Shown: piece after piece, positions 40,389-51,980 of the stretch
Position numbering within the stretch: the stretch's first letter is position 1
Layout: each line of letters starts with the position of its first letter
Assembly (NCBI RefSeq): GCF_035046505.1
Contig: NC_089821.1
Span: forward strand, 39,737,348 to 39,801,347
DNA length: 64,000 nt
Source of the DNA: Tiliqua scincoides
Taxonomy: Eukaryota; Chordata; Lepidosauria; Squamata; Scincidae
Reading direction: 5' to 3'
Made by a program: the position numbers and the translations under genes
The notes under the pieces: model-generated
The model's input: the letters and a program-made list of their open reading frames with translations, nothing else
Told to the model about the DNA's origin: nothing
The model's database searches: none

Positions 40389-40794
40389 ATATTTAATTCG
40401 GAGGTTCTGGATGGGCTCAGAAACCTGCCTAAGAGCCAAAGCAGCAAGAAAAACCATTTCAAATGATGCTCTGCCACAGATGGGATTCAAATCCATTTTT
40501 TACAATAACGCAGTTGCAGCCCCTTCCCCTGCTGTCTTCATATTTAGCCAAATGGTCCTTGGACCTCATATCAACAATGAGGCATCGCGTTCTGCTTTGG
40601 TCATGACTCCCAACCATCACGAAATGGGATGTTTTGAGAAATAATTGACTGCACATACCAAAACATGGGGCTCCTATAATACCCAAATTGTTGTCTATTT
40701 AACGGCAATTTTGTTTTGTTTTTCTCTCTGTGTAACAATTTAGAATCCTTATATTTAGGATAAACTGCCACCATCCTTTAAAAAGCATGTGTGT

Positions 40795-40852
<58 letters not shown>

Positions 40853-42399
40853 GAGAGAGAGAGAGAGAGAGAGAGGCCTGGGTCTCTCTAAATGTTTCCA
40901 GCCTCAAACCAATCTCCATCCTGAATCGCTGTGAACTTTACAGCTTGTTGGATTTTGCTTGAAAATGTGCCTTTCTATTCTTAAAAGCCAAACCCCAAGA
41001 AAAAATAACTGAAACCAAATGCCATGTCACTGAAGCCAACCATAACACATGGAAGTCCTAAAATAACAGGAGAGAGATTGTGGTAAAGCCTGACCTTCTG
41101 AACCAGGCGTATGGTTGGGATGCAACAAAGCAGCCTGCATTTGTTGCTAACTGGTGCGCACTAAGCTTGTATGCACCAGTGACTTGAAGGATTGGTTTAT
41201 ATACATTCTGTTGAAACAAGTGGTAAAGTTTTTCCTGGCTTATGCTATTTCAGATTGCAAGCAGAGGCTCACATTTTGGAATGGCTGCTAATGAAAAAGC
41301 ACAAATGAAGAATCAAAATGAAAAATGTCAGGGGTTGATTGGGGGGGTGGGGTGGCTAGGTTAAATATGTCTCCCTGACATGCCAGTTTTCAGTGGGAAG
41401 GTTGGGGAGCACTCAAGAAGTGATGCTCCCACCGGCAATCAGTAGTTCTGTCCAGGAAAAAGCTTTTTTCATTTGATGCTGCTGAATGTGACAGCTGAGG
41501 CTAAGAATGTCACTTTGGCTGGAGTGTGTCACTTGTGAATGCCATTTGTGTAGTGCAGAAAGGGGGCAAGTCATTTTTTGATCAGACACACAGTCTTGTA
41601 AGGGGGGTTGATTCAAATAGTAAAAGAGGAGGAAAGGAGGAAAATGATTTGTGTGAAAACCAGTTCATAGGGCCATGGTTTTGAAACTGCGAGGACTTGC
41701 TTTGATGCCCTAAATGCCATCAACACTTGGAACAAACGGGGTCATAGTTGAATTTTATTTACTTATATGGGTAAGAGCAAATCTCTTCAACAGTATTGCA
41801 AGCATTTTTTTTTTTCCAAACATTACTCCAGATTTTTTTTTCCTATCATTTTTCTCTTCCGGAATAAGTATTTGCCTCAGCTAGGATGCATGCGTGCGTG
41901 TGTGATCTTGTAATCTTCATGGAATGTGGGGGAAGGGGCAAGAGACCCTTCAGGTTTTACAGTATTTTTATTAGGTTCTAAATGGGTAGTTTGACCTCAG
42001 CATTTCTACAGTTATGATTTAAAAACCATGCAGCTAAACAGCCTAAAGGACTTTTTTTTTTCAGGAGCATGTCATGTATGACAGCAGTAATTGGGATCGA
42101 AGTTTCCCCTGTCTACAACTCAAACATTCCACCACAACACTACATTGGCTCCGACTTTGGAGCTCAGGTGTTTTTATTCAATTGGGAGCCTCACATTTTC
42201 TGAGTTTATTCTGGTATCTTTAAATGTATAAGCAGAAGCTTAGGGGTACCCAGGTACATCTGAAGGCACATGCTATATTATGATTTAACCCAACTAACTG
42301 GTCAAAGTGGCACTTTTTAAAGTGGTGGTTCTCTTTCCTTTGAATGGCAATGGCCTGTCTTTCACCTTGGCATATTTTGCTGTCTGCTGGCATCTCTTC
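40389..42399. other. Unannotated stretch with a compound microsatellite
   Basis: No gene or transposon is supportable. A GT repeat (40799-40847) switches directly into a GA repeat (40851-40875). Several poly-T runs occur near 41805-41840 and 42052-42061. Confidence 0.45.
40799..40875. repeat. Compound GT/GA microsatellite
   Basis: About 24 GT units are followed, after AAA, by about 12 GA units. Likely polymorphic in length. Confidence 0.95.
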
Positions 42400-42466
42400 T
42401 CGATCTTCTTTTTAGATTGTGAGCCCCTTGGGGAAAGGGAACTGCTTATGTTGCTATGTAAAGCAC
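42400..42466 (+). mobile_element. SINE or LINE tail fragment
   Basis: The phrase TAGATTGTGAGCCCCTTGGG then GAAAGGGAACTGC is the recognisable core of a common amniote repeat tail. It is too short to name. Confidence 0.4.
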
Positions 42467-43220
42467 TGTGGTGGTCACTGAAGGTCCCACCTCATCCCAA
42501 GGGGGAAGCTCAACACCATATGAGTTTGAGTGGTTCATCACTCTGGTTGGGGCTACTCCTGGGAAGAAAGAAAGTCACTTCTTGCAGTGGATACTTCTAC
42601 CCAGCCTCTCCCCACCACCACCACACTCTGGACAATGCTATCTTGCCAGGTGGACCTTTGTCAGGGACCCCCAACCCAACCAGGGCCCTGTCTTACCTCA
42701 AGGGGGAGTCCCTGGAAGGGCAAGCCATCCAGCTGCTCCAAAGGAGATCCCCCAAGCCTCCATAGGGGAGAGCTGCTGCCATCAAATGCAGCCCTATAAA
42801 GAGGGACAAAAGGGCAGAAACCCCAGGTAGCAGGGGAAAGCAGAGCAACTGGGACAGGAGCTTGGATGGAGGTGCAAGAGGCACCAGGCAACCCCTTACC
42901 TGAGGGGCAAACTGAGAGGTACGGGGAAGATGGAAAGAGAATGCTGGCCTTAGAGCTGGGTGAGGGGATTTCCTTTTAAGCCTCACCAGGAAGGAAGAGA
43001 CGGAGACAGGGAAGTCAGAGCTGACCCTATAAAGAGGGAGAAGGCCAGTGATGAGCTGGCTGAGGAGAGAGAGGCAGGAGGTGGTGGTTTGCCCCACCCT
43101 TGCCCAAGACCAGAGCTATAGCCACAACAGGGAGGAGGACCAAGATGATGCAAACCCCTCTCCTCCTGCTACTATCAGAGGCCTTGCCCCAGATTGCTGG
43201 GATTCACCCCACTGAACTGC
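42467..43220. other. GC-rich stretch with a repeated TATA-like word
   Basis: CCCTATAAAGAGGGA occurs at about 42792 and, one base different at its end, at about 43025, 233 bases apart. The surrounding DNA is purine-rich on the plus strand. Open frames here overlap on both strands with no domain. It could be the promoter-bearing part of an unrecognised element. It ends where the truncated CR1 begins. Confidence 0.35.
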
Positions 43221-44305
43221 TGTGGATGCGGGAGAACCTGTGGACATTATATATCTGGACTTTCAGAAGGCATTCAACACGGTCCCTCACCAAAGGCTGC
43301 TGTGAAAACTCCATAGCAAAGAAATTAGAGGGCAGGTCCTCTCATGGATTGAGAACTGGTTGAAGGCCAGAAAACAGAGAGTGGGTGTCAATGGACAATT
43401 TTCACAATGGAGAGAGGTGAAAAGCGGTGTGCCCCAAGGATCTGTCCTGGGACTGGTGCTTTTCAAACTCTTCATAAATGACCTGGAGACAGGGTTGAGC
43501 AGTGAAGTGGTCAAGTCTGCGGATGACTCCAAACTTTTCCGAGTGGTGAAGACCAGAAGTGATTGTGAGGAGCTCCAGAAGGATCTCTCCAGACTGGCAG
43601 AATAGGCAGCAAAATGGCAGATGTGTTTAATGTAAGTAAGTGTAAAGTCATGCACATTGGGGCAAAAAATCAAAACTTCACATATAGGCTGATGGGTTCT
43701 GAGCTGTCTGTGACAGATCAGGAGAGAGATCTTGGACCCAATGTGCGGCGGCAGTAACGAAGGCCAATTCTATGGTTGGGATCATTAGAAAAGGTATTGA
43801 GAACAAAACAGCTAACATTATAATGCTGTTGTACAAATCTATGGTAAGGCCACACCTGGAGTATTGTGTCCAGTTCTGGTCATTGTATCTCAAATAGGAT
43901 ATAGTGGAAATGGAAAAGGTGCAAAAGAGAGAAACTAAGATGATTGCTGGGCTGGGGCACCTTCCTTATGAGGAAAGGCTACAGCGTTTGGGCCTCTTCA
44001 GCCTAGAAAAGAGATGCCTGAGGGGGGACATGATTGAGACATACAAAATTATGCATGGAATGGATGAAGTGAATAGAGAGATGCTCTTTACACTCTCACA
44101 TAACACCAGAACCAGGGGACATCCACTAAAATTGAGTGTTGGGCGGGTTAGGACAGACAAAAGAAAATATTTCTTTACTCAGCGTGTGGTTGGTCTGTGG
44201 AACTCCTTGCCGCAGGATGTGGTGATGGCGTCTGGCCTGGATGCCTTAAAAAGGGGCTTGGACAAGTTTCTGGAGGAAAAATCCATTATGGGTTACAAGC
44301 CATGA
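43221..44305 (+). pseudogene. Partial, broken CR1 ORF2 (reverse transcriptase C-terminal half)
   Basis: It encodes the polymerase from YLDFQKAFNTVPH onward. The first motif is followed by a stop where KKLHS should be, then a readable block SGVPQGSVLGLV and SADDSKLF. Here the FADD motif has become SADD, so the polymerase core is altered. A TAG replaces TGG in RLAEWAAK, and about 30 bases are missing after GERDLG near 43735. The final 133 codons (MEMEKVQKRE to IMGYKP) are open. It is clearly inactive. Confidence 0.9.
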
Positions 44306-44486
44306 TGTGTATGTGCAACCTCCTGATTTTAGAAATGGGCTATGTCAGATACAAGGGAGGGCACCAGGATGAAGTCTCTTGTTCTGGTGTGCTCCCTGGG
44401 GCATTTGGTGGGGCCGCTATGAGATACAGGAAGCTGGACTAGATGGGCCTATGGCCTGATCCAGTGGGGCTGTTCTTATGTTCTTA
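43221..44486 (+). mobile_element. CR1-family LINE, 5'-truncated 3' portion
   Basis: The stretch matches the young CR1 family from the polymerase motif GEPVDIIYLDFQKAF to the 3' UTR, ending TTCTTATGTTCTTA at about 44473-44486. Its sequence is intermediate in age, with shared variants (TGGAATGGATGAAG, GTGATGGCGTCTGGCC) also found in the older split copy at 22872-24152. No target duplication is visible. Confidence 0.93.
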
Positions 44487-45504
44487 ACCCAAACTTCCCC
44501 TACAACCTTCTCTTCCTGGGTTACCTCCTCCATCCTTCTATCTATAGGAAGTGGTAATGGAGCCTGAAGTTTATTCTCCCTCCAGCCAAGTCAATCCATG
44601 AGCCATCTCTAGCCCCTCAAGGAACACTGTGTGGGTGGCCACCTTAGCACATTATAGTGCAGTACTCCTTAAGAGGGCATCCCACAAAAGGGGTGTAGAA
44701 TCCATGGTAATCCCTGGCCAACTTTATCCTTACCTTCTCTTTGCTCAGCCTACTGCATGTACCCTTTTTATCTCCAACATTTCCCATGCCCATTTGGACA
44801 CAATCTGCCCCAGCTGGCACTCCTTCAGCTTGATTGGTGGTCGTGCACCAGCTGCAGCCCCTGCTTTTAATATAGACCAATGGGACATATAGCATTTTAA
44901 AATAAATTATTTTACTCAATGTGTTTTGCTTCCCATTTGTATGACATTTTAGCAAGATTCCCTTTCTAGGAGACAGATGTATTTTGACTTCAGGTGGTTG
45001 TTTTGTTTTGTTTTTAAAGTGCTCAGTCTTTCAAAGAAAAAATATGCAAGCTTCAGTTTCCATCCACCCTCCAGAGAATGTTTACATGCTGGAAATGATG
45101 GCATGCAAGCAAGGCAAGAAGAGAAAGAGCAAACAGCTTTTGGCAACTGATAATTCTCATCAACAGTTATAGCAGAACAGCAGCTGCTACTACTTTACAG
45201 AAATATTGGCAATTACTGTGCATGTTAAAATGGGCTGAATAATTGAAAAGAAGATGGAGAGGTAGAAATATAATCATGTTGTATAAGAATATTAATTTAA
45301 AAGCAGTGATAGCTTTAACTCAAAATGATTGCCATCCATAGCTGAGTTATATGATTGGAAGTTCTTTATATTTCCATAGTACTGCTTCAGTGTGCATAAC
45401 TGTAGACTGGATTGTGGCCAAGAACAATTTTAAAAAAAATTGTGTTCCCTAAGAATATGTAGCTAAAATGACCACATTAGTGGTAATCCACATTAGTGGT
45501 AATT
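44487..45504. other. Unannotated stretch
   Basis: Unique sequence. A 16-base unit (CCACATTAGTGGTAAT) is repeated in tandem at about 45472-45503 just before the SINE. No gene seen. Confidence 0.45.
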
Positions 45505-45878
45505 AGTGGGCAGGAGGTCTGGTCTAGAGGGTAGAGCCTCCATTTGCCTGAAGGTTGCCAGTTCGAGGCCACCGGCACCGTGAACGGCGAGACCTTGAAG
45601 CAGCTGACAAGCCTAGCTGAGTTATGCCGACACCTGCTCTTTGGCTGCTGTCAGCCTGTGTGGGAAGAAAATGGAGGACAGAATGTGATACCAGATCATA
45701 AAAGATCCATCTGAAATGTTGTGGTGCTTGAAAGACAGAACCTTCTTCAATTGTAAAAATCCCTATTGGGATTTAGTATTGCCTGCCTATGTAAACCGCC
45801 TTCAGTTAAAGTCTGAGGAGAAATCTGATGACCAAGAAAGGTGGTATATAAATACCTGTATTATTATTATTAATCCAG
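45505..45878 (+). mobile_element. tRNA-derived SINE
   Basis: The head reads GGGCAGGAGGTCTGGTCTAG then AGGGTAGAGCCTCCATTTGC and a box B-like GGTTGCCAGTTCGAGGCC. The body has GACCTTGAAGCAGCTGACAA, and the tail reads TATGTAAACCGCCTTCAG, GGTGGTATATAAATACC then an ATT repeat. It is the same family as 22518-22871 and the better-resolved copy. RNA polymerase III would start near the head. The head is too diverged to be a tRNA gene. Confidence 0.85.
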
Positions 45879-46743
45879 TTCAAAGTCCATTGATTGTCCA
45901 TTAATTTTACTGGGCCGAAGACCACCCAACTGTGAGCTGGTTTGTGGTCTCTGTGGCCATTTCTGCAACATGGTCCCGCTCTTGCAAGCAGAGTGTCACA
46001 GGTGATGATCAGGTTCTTATAAAAACCCAAGTTTCCTAAACAAACAGTAGCATCAGTTTCCTTCAACATTGCATTTTACATGGTTACCTCAAATGTAATG
46101 TGTAATACCTAAAATCTGTGAATGTGACATTATTGAAAACACCTTCATCAAACAGGTGCAAACTGCAGGTTTACTGCTGTATGTGAAACGGTCTTATGAA
46201 TGTTGCCAACACTGCTCTCACACAAATGCACATTCACACACACTCAGGCCTGAGTTTTCCCAGTCCAGAATTAAACTAAATTGGGGGATTATACAACTAG
46301 AGAGTCTGAAATGCAGTGTATGGGACTATTGACTGGACAGCAGAATAAACTCAAAGTGCCTCTAATTAGGCTACCATGAACATGAGGCATAAATTCAAAA
46401 ATTACATCAATTTTATTAAAGTTTGTATGGTTTGTATATAAGACCAGTTGCACAGGTCTAAGTGGTTGCAGATTAAAGAATATATATCTAGCTTGATTTG
46501 GATAGGAACAGGTGAAGGACAGAAAGAGAGAGTGAGAGTTCAGCTGCCAGCTGGACTGAGTCTTCTCAGCCTGAGATGACTGAACTGCAGAGGAGAAAGT
46601 TAGCAGGAGGTTTAAAGCAGGCCCTGGGCAATGGAGAGTTTCCAAAGGATTGAGAGGTTTATAAGGGTTATGACGGGGAGAAGAGAAATTACCCAGGCCT
46701 ACAAACATTTTATTGTAAAAGCTAGCCCTGTTCTTGGTACATT
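45879..46743. other. Unannotated stretch
   Basis: Unique AT-rich sequence; no supportable gene or repeat. Confidence 0.45.
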
Positions 46744-46974
46744 TGGAATGCTGAATCAAAAAATGACATCGGTGCTGCCCAACTGGTTCTAATTTTGGTG
46801 CCGCAGCCTAGTGACCTTAAATGTGGATTGAAACAGCTTCCTCATGGGGAAGCCAATGCCATGGCTTCCTCATGAGGAAGCTGCTTGAATCTGCATATAA
46901 GTCAGCTATGCTGTACCCCCAACACTAGAGCCAATTGGGCAAAATCTATGCCATTTTTGGATTCAGCACCCCAA
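46744..46974. mobile_element. Palindromic element (GGTGCTGAATCCAAAAATG type)
   Basis: The left arm TGGAATGCTGAATCAAAAAA, TGACATC, GCTGCCCAACTGG and TTCTAATTTTGGTG is mirrored by CCAACACTAGAGCCAATTGG, GGCAAAATC, ATGCCATTTTTGG and ATTCAGCACCCCA. Arms are about 65 bp. At the centre lies a second palindrome, AGCTTCCTCATGGGGAAGCC (46835) with its near-exact mirror ending at 46882, and each of its arms is itself a palindrome. Confidence 0.78.
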
Positions 46975-47586
46975 TAATATAAATTTGTTCAAATATCCTT
47001 AGCAACTTTTAAAGAGTGGGTTTTTTTTTTTTGCAGGCCTGTGTTATCCAAGTCTGCTGAGTAGACTGGGGGACAATATTTGGCTGTGAAGTAGGGGTGG
47101 GCTGCCTGGCTTAAGATCCTGGAGGAAAAAGAAAAACACAGCCAAAAGGTGCCCCTTGGTGGGCAGGGAAAATAGCTCATTTGGAGGCAGGGGTGGCTAC
47201 CAAGGCAAGAAGCTCTCCAAGCAGGAAAACCTCACAAAAGGAGACAGAGAAGAAGTCTCTATTGGAGGGAAAAACTACAGAAATCGACAGTGTGGACACC
47301 TTCACAGGGAAGAAAACATTGACATTCTGCTCCCAGGAGTAGTTTACAGGTCCTTGGACAAAGAGTACTTTCCGGGGTGGACAATCATATCAGGAACTTC
47401 TCCTGGATGTGCAGCTGGGAGTTCATTAAGGTGTGTCTTTCCAGGAGGGCACAAAGAATTAGTTCACCCCACTCAGAGAGGCTCTTGAGGGACAAAAGGT
47501 ATGGCAGGGTGCGAATTGCACCCATGCTTAGGTGTTGGTGGGAAAACTCATGGAGAAGGAATTGGAAGACTATCCAGGTGGCCTGC
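46975..47586. other. Unannotated stretch
   Basis: Unique sequence with a 110-codon frame at 47156-47488 that has no recognisable domain. I do not support it as a gene. Confidence 0.4.
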
Positions 47587-47860
47587 CATAAGAACATAAG
47601 AGCCCCACTGGATCAGGTATAAGTCCCAGGGTGGACTTCCTGGAGCTTGGCCATCTCCGGCACCGGGTTACAAGCCGTGATGTATGTGTGCGACCTCCTG
47701 GTTTTAGAGATAGGCTACCTCAGAATGCCAGATGCAAGGGAGGGTACCAGGATGCAGGTCTCTTGTGTGCTCCCTGGGGCACCTGGTGAGCCACTGTGAG
47801 ATGTAGGAAACTGGACTAGATTGGCCTTTGGCCCAATCCAGCAGGGATGTTCTTAAGAGA
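47587..47860. mobile_element. Two CR1 3' ends in opposite orientation
   Basis: 47587-47635 is a minus-strand CR1 end (CATAAGAACATAAGAG, CCCCACTGGATCAGG). From about 47665 a plus-strand CR1 3' UTR runs to 47856 (GTTACAAGCCGTGATGTATG, TAGGAAACTGGACTAGATTG, ending TGTTCTTA). Both are short, and the plus copy is clearly older. Confidence 0.8.
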
Positions 47861-48141
47861 AACTGTTCATACTTTGGAAAGTGAGGACATTGGCAACATG
47901 AGGGCTGATCAGCATGCTCTTGGGCTGCCTGTGTTACTTTTGCTCAATCTGTGTGCATTTTCTCCTCATGAAAAGTCTGCTCTATTTCACGTTTGCCAGA
48001 AGCAAGAAGTGTAATTGTGCAAGTTGGTGAAACATCTCTCTGTGCTCCCACTGAGCTGTAGTGGATGAAATGGCAGCTTGTGCTGCCCTGCTCAAAACCC
48101 ACTCAGATAGCATGGTCATAATGGAGCCAAGTGTTGTTGGG

Positions 48142-48849
48142 CAGGGCCTAGGAGACGGGGGCAAAGGGGATAATTTGTACCTGGGCCCAGGGTCGAAAAG
48201 GGGGCCCAGGAGCCAAAGGAATGGGCCCAGAAATTTTGTGGGATCTTACCTTTTCCTATCTACTCAGACTTGTTGCCCACACAGGATGCTGGTGACACTA
48301 CCATGAGCATGCGGCTGCAAATACTGCAGCTACAGGCAAGCCATATATGCTTGGCCAAGGAATGTATACATGACACTCCTGAACACAGTGTCAGATCTGA
48401 GAGGAAACTGACCTGCTACCATAGCTCTTTGGCTTGTGGATCTGCTTACCATGAAGGAGTGTAGAGGAGCTCAGGGACACAGCTGTGGGGCTACAGCTGC
48501 TGCAGAAGTATGCTTTGGTGCAGTCAGGACAATTTTCATTCTAGTGTGAGCTTAAATGTGATGATGCTGATTTTCTGCATGATTTTCTATATTTAGAAAA
48601 TTTTAGAGAGACTTAGGAGTGTGTTTGGTTTTCCGCATTACTGTATCTAGTCGCAGTTGCTATAAGGGTGGGTACAACTGGGCTCCAAAGACTTTTCCAG
48701 CTGTCTCCACCCTCCCCCCATTTCACCCGTCCCTGTCCCCAGTCTGTTCTTCCATCACCGTCCTTCCCTGCTCTTTCACCCCTCCGCCTTTGCAAAGGGG
48801 CACAAAATAAACTTTGTACCCCCTGATAAAATTCCGCTCAGAGGCCCTG
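48142..48849 (+). mobile_element. Non-autonomous hAT element (708 bp), perfect 8-bp duplication
   Basis: The left end CAGGGCCTAGGAGACGGGGG and the right end CCGCTCAGAGGCCCTG are short inverted repeats around CAGGGCC...GGCCCTG. TTGTTGGG is present at 48134-48141 and 48850-48857. The interior GGCAAAGGGGATAATTTGTA and, inverted, CAAAATAAACTTTGTACC and TGCAAAGGGG also pair. It is the better preserved relative of 5040-5555 and has no transposase. Confidence 0.93.
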
Positions 48850-49599
48850 TTGTTGGGTCAGCGATTTATGGGTGCTTCCTCTTTCCTGCCCTTCCTGCTA
48901 TCTTGCTCAGTTCCTAAGGGGACACAGCCAGGAACATGAGTCGGCTCAGAGGAATTTATAGGAGGAGAACTGAAGTATGAATGATGTCACTGGTAATAAA
49001 GGTAGGAAGTTTGCCTGAAGAAGATTTGGAACTGGCAAACATGGAGTTTCGAAAGGAGGAAAATGGTTTTTCCCTGTGCTAGCTTCTATGAAGCATGTAT
49101 AAATCAGTGGTGACAGGAGAACTACAGATAAGAGTAAACTCCACCAGAGGAAACAATATCCACCTTCGAATCAAACAATATGCAAAAGGAATAAGTGCGC
49201 ACTGAGCCAACTCACTTCATTTCTCTACACCCATTAATTTTGAATTTTTCCAGGCCTTGGACCTAAAAGATGGTAATCTATAGTACTAACACTCTGAACT
49301 GGTGATTCAGTATTCTCTTTCCCCTCCTATGTAAAGTGGATTCCACTGACACATCATCTGTGATGTGAAAAATCTTAACTAGAGTTACAGAATCTCCAGA
49401 GATAGCCTCTGCCCTGGATCCTTATTTGTCCCAATAAAAAAGGAGTTTGATTTCAGATTACAGCACATTTTTTAGTGAACTGGATTCACTTGATTAATGG
49501 CATTTGTGGAAGTTGAGTTCTGATGGCGAAAAAACCCCTGCCTTCTAACGAGTCGTGTATTGTAAGCTAATCTTGAAAAACTATCAGTACCCCCAAAAA
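48850..49599. other. Unannotated spacer
   Basis: Unique sequence; no gene or repeat that I can support. Confidence 0.45.
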
Positions 49600-50600
49600 G
49601 CCTCCTGGTTTGCAGACTACATGACTGCAATTCCTGAGAAGATCCTGGAACAGATTATGAAATGGAACATCTGAGCACTTAGAAAATAATGGGGTGATCT
49701 CTAGGAGCCAAGATGGGTTTGTCAAGAACACGTCATGCTAGACCAGGGGTGCCCAAACCCCGGCCCTGGGGCCACTTGCAGCCTTCAAGTCCTCTCAATG
49801 CAGCCCTCAGGGAGCCCCCAGTCTCCAATGAGCCTCTGGCCCTCCAGAGATTTGTTGGAGCCCACACTGGCCTGACGCAACTGCTCTCAGCGTGAGGACG
49901 ACTGTTTGACCACTCGCGTGAGATGTGGGATGAGGGCTCCCCTCCACTGCTTATTGTTTCACGTCTGTGATGCAGTAGCAGCAGCAAAGGAAAGGCCAAC
50001 CTTGCTTTGTGCAAGGCCTTTTATAGGCCTTGAGCTATTGCAAGACCTTCATTCATTCATATAAGTTCATCTTTAATATATTCATTTATGTAGATATCTG
50101 TAAATTTATTCAAATTTTAAATGTAAATTAATTCTTTTTTCCCCCAGCCCCCAACACAGTGTCAGAGAGACGATGTGGCCCTCCTGCCAAAAACTTTGGA
50201 CACCCCTGTGCTAGACAAATCTCATCTCCTTTTTTGATAGAGTGACTAGTTTGGTAGCCCATGGGAATTGTGTGAACATAGTGTACTTAGATTTCAACAA
50301 AGCATTTGATAAAGTCTCTCATGATATTGTTGTGGATAAAGTGGTCAAAAGGGGAGCAGATGATACTACTGTTACATGGGTTCATAGCTGGTTAAACAAC
50401 CATTCCAAGTGAGGGCTATTAAATGGTTCCACATCACCCTGCAGGGAGATATCAAGTGGCCTGCCATATGGCTTTGTCAGGTCCGGTGCTGTTCAACATT
50501 TTTGTAAATGACCCAGATAATGGGATAGAGGGGATGCTTATCACTTTTGCAGATCTTACAATTTGTATTCACTGCCATGGGTTGGGAGGGGACAGTGCTG
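49600..50600 (+). mobile_element. Old CR1-related fragment, split by a hAT element
   Basis: Conceptual translation in one frame on either side of the insertion gives SQDGFVKNTSC, then NIVYLDFNKAFDKVSHDIV, then further on SGPVLFNIFVND and ITFADLTI. These are the reverse transcriptase motifs of the CR1 clade, with FADL in place of FADD. The fragment is highly diverged from the young family and has frameshifts, so it is an ancient copy. The hAT at 49744-50208 separates the first motif from the second. Ends are approximate. Confidence 0.83.
49744..50208 (+). mobile_element. Non-autonomous hAT element (465 bp), perfect 8-bp duplication
   Basis: The left end CAGGGGTGCCCAAACCCCGG and the right end AAAACTTTGGACACCCCTG are inverted repeats. 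TGCTAGAC flanks both sides (49736-49743 and 50209-50216). The motif class resembles Charlie-type hAT elements. The interior has GGCCCTGGGGCCACTTGCAG and AATGCAGCCCTCAGGGAGCC. It interrupts the old CR1 fragment. Confidence 0.95.
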
Positions 50601-51040
50601 GTGAAGTGCAGTTGCACATGCATTGCACCACTGCCATGTCCCCTGAACGTGCAACACATGCAGAGTGTGCTTACAGTGTGAAATGAATGTCTACTAAAGG
50701 CACACATGTGGTTGAATGTGCAGTAAAGCAATGGAGACTAGAGTTGGGTAAAGTGCTGGTACAAGTAGATCATACTGGTTGGATGTGTACTGGACATACA
50801 TCTGTCCTCCTTCAAGCCTCCTAGCATTGTACTCTTCAGTTAATGCAAACATCCGAAGTACAGTAATAGAACAGAGCTTGAGCTTTATGCAGCGCATTAA
50901 CTATCATTTCCTACTTAACTTCTGCAATGATTACACCAGGATCTAAGTTCTATGTTTCCACATTTCATCAAGTTGGGTTTTCGTTGATTGCTCTTTTTTG
51001 GTTTCTTATAGTTTACAGCTAATTTTAATTTTCATTAGAC
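50601..51040. other. Unannotated spacer
   Basis: Unique sequence; no gene seen. Confidence 0.45.
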
Positions 51041-51389
51041 CAGTGGTTCTCAAACTCTTAGCACCGGGACCCACTTTTCAGAATGAGAATCTGTCAGGAC
51101 CCACCAAAAGTGATGTCATAATCAGAAGTGATGTCATCAATCGGGAAATTTTTTAACAATCCTACCCACACTTACCCAGGAGTAAGTCCCATTTACCATC
51201 ATTTTTAAAAACATATACAAGTAGCCTGTTAAAAGTACAGATCTGTAACATTTGTCCAGATGCAGTCACATACCATGGTAGCATCGAGTCTCATATATTA
51301 AAAATAAAATATTGAAATGAATGGGGACCCACCTGAAATCTGCTTGTGACCCACCTAGTGGGTCCCGACCCACAGTTTGAGAATCACTG
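51041..51389 (+). mobile_element. Non-autonomous hAT element (349 bp), perfect 8-bp duplication
   Basis: The left end CAGTGGTTCTCAAACTCTTA and right end CACAGTTTGAGAATCACTG are inverted repeats. CATTAGAC occurs at 51033-51040 and 51390-51397. The interior has ACCGGGACCCACTTTTCAG and GACCCACCTAGTGGGTCCCG. It is the same family as 9427-9772 and better preserved. Confidence 0.95.
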
Positions 51390-51980
51390 CATTAGACTTC
51401 AAAAAGCAAGCAAGCAAAACAGAAACATTATCCAATGTTACTGGTGTTCATTATGGTTTTGGCTGAAAGTGTGTATCAGAAGACAGACAACTGGAGGGCC
51501 ATATTTTATAGATGAGATTTGTATGAATTAAATGGAAAAATTAACTTTCAGGGTGGGTGGCCAAATGCCATGCATAAAAGGCCCAAGGCTTTTGCTCCTC
51601 AAAGAAAAGAGGTGTTTTCCCTGCCTGGATTGACGTAAACAGACATGGCAAAGACCCAAATGTTGCACTTGGTTAGGAAACTGAACAACTCCACTTGCCG
51701 ATATCAGATTAAATTCAAATCTGTTGCCTTTTTTTTCTTTTTTCAGCAACAGGTCTATTAAAATACCTGACCTGATTTCCTGTCAAATCACAAAGTCATT
51801 ATCCATCTAATGTTTCTAACTTCACATTTTAAAGACATTGGCTAGCATCCAGAGTTCCTTTGAAGCGAGGATTCTTCATCCAAAACTCTGGATGCCATCC
51901 TTCATATTTTTTAATGAAATGATTCTTTTATAGAGCTAATTGACCCAAAATTATGCACCATGATAAAACCAAATCACTAA
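51390..51980. other. Unannotated spacer
   Basis: Unique sequence apart from a short inverted repeat (GCATCCAGAGTT with AACTCTGGATGC) near 51846-51895. Confidence 0.45.

Noticed and set aside
42307-43097. Several frames of 76-152 codons as candidate host exons
   Set aside because: No recognisable domain, frames overlap on both strands, and splice sites would have to be guessed.
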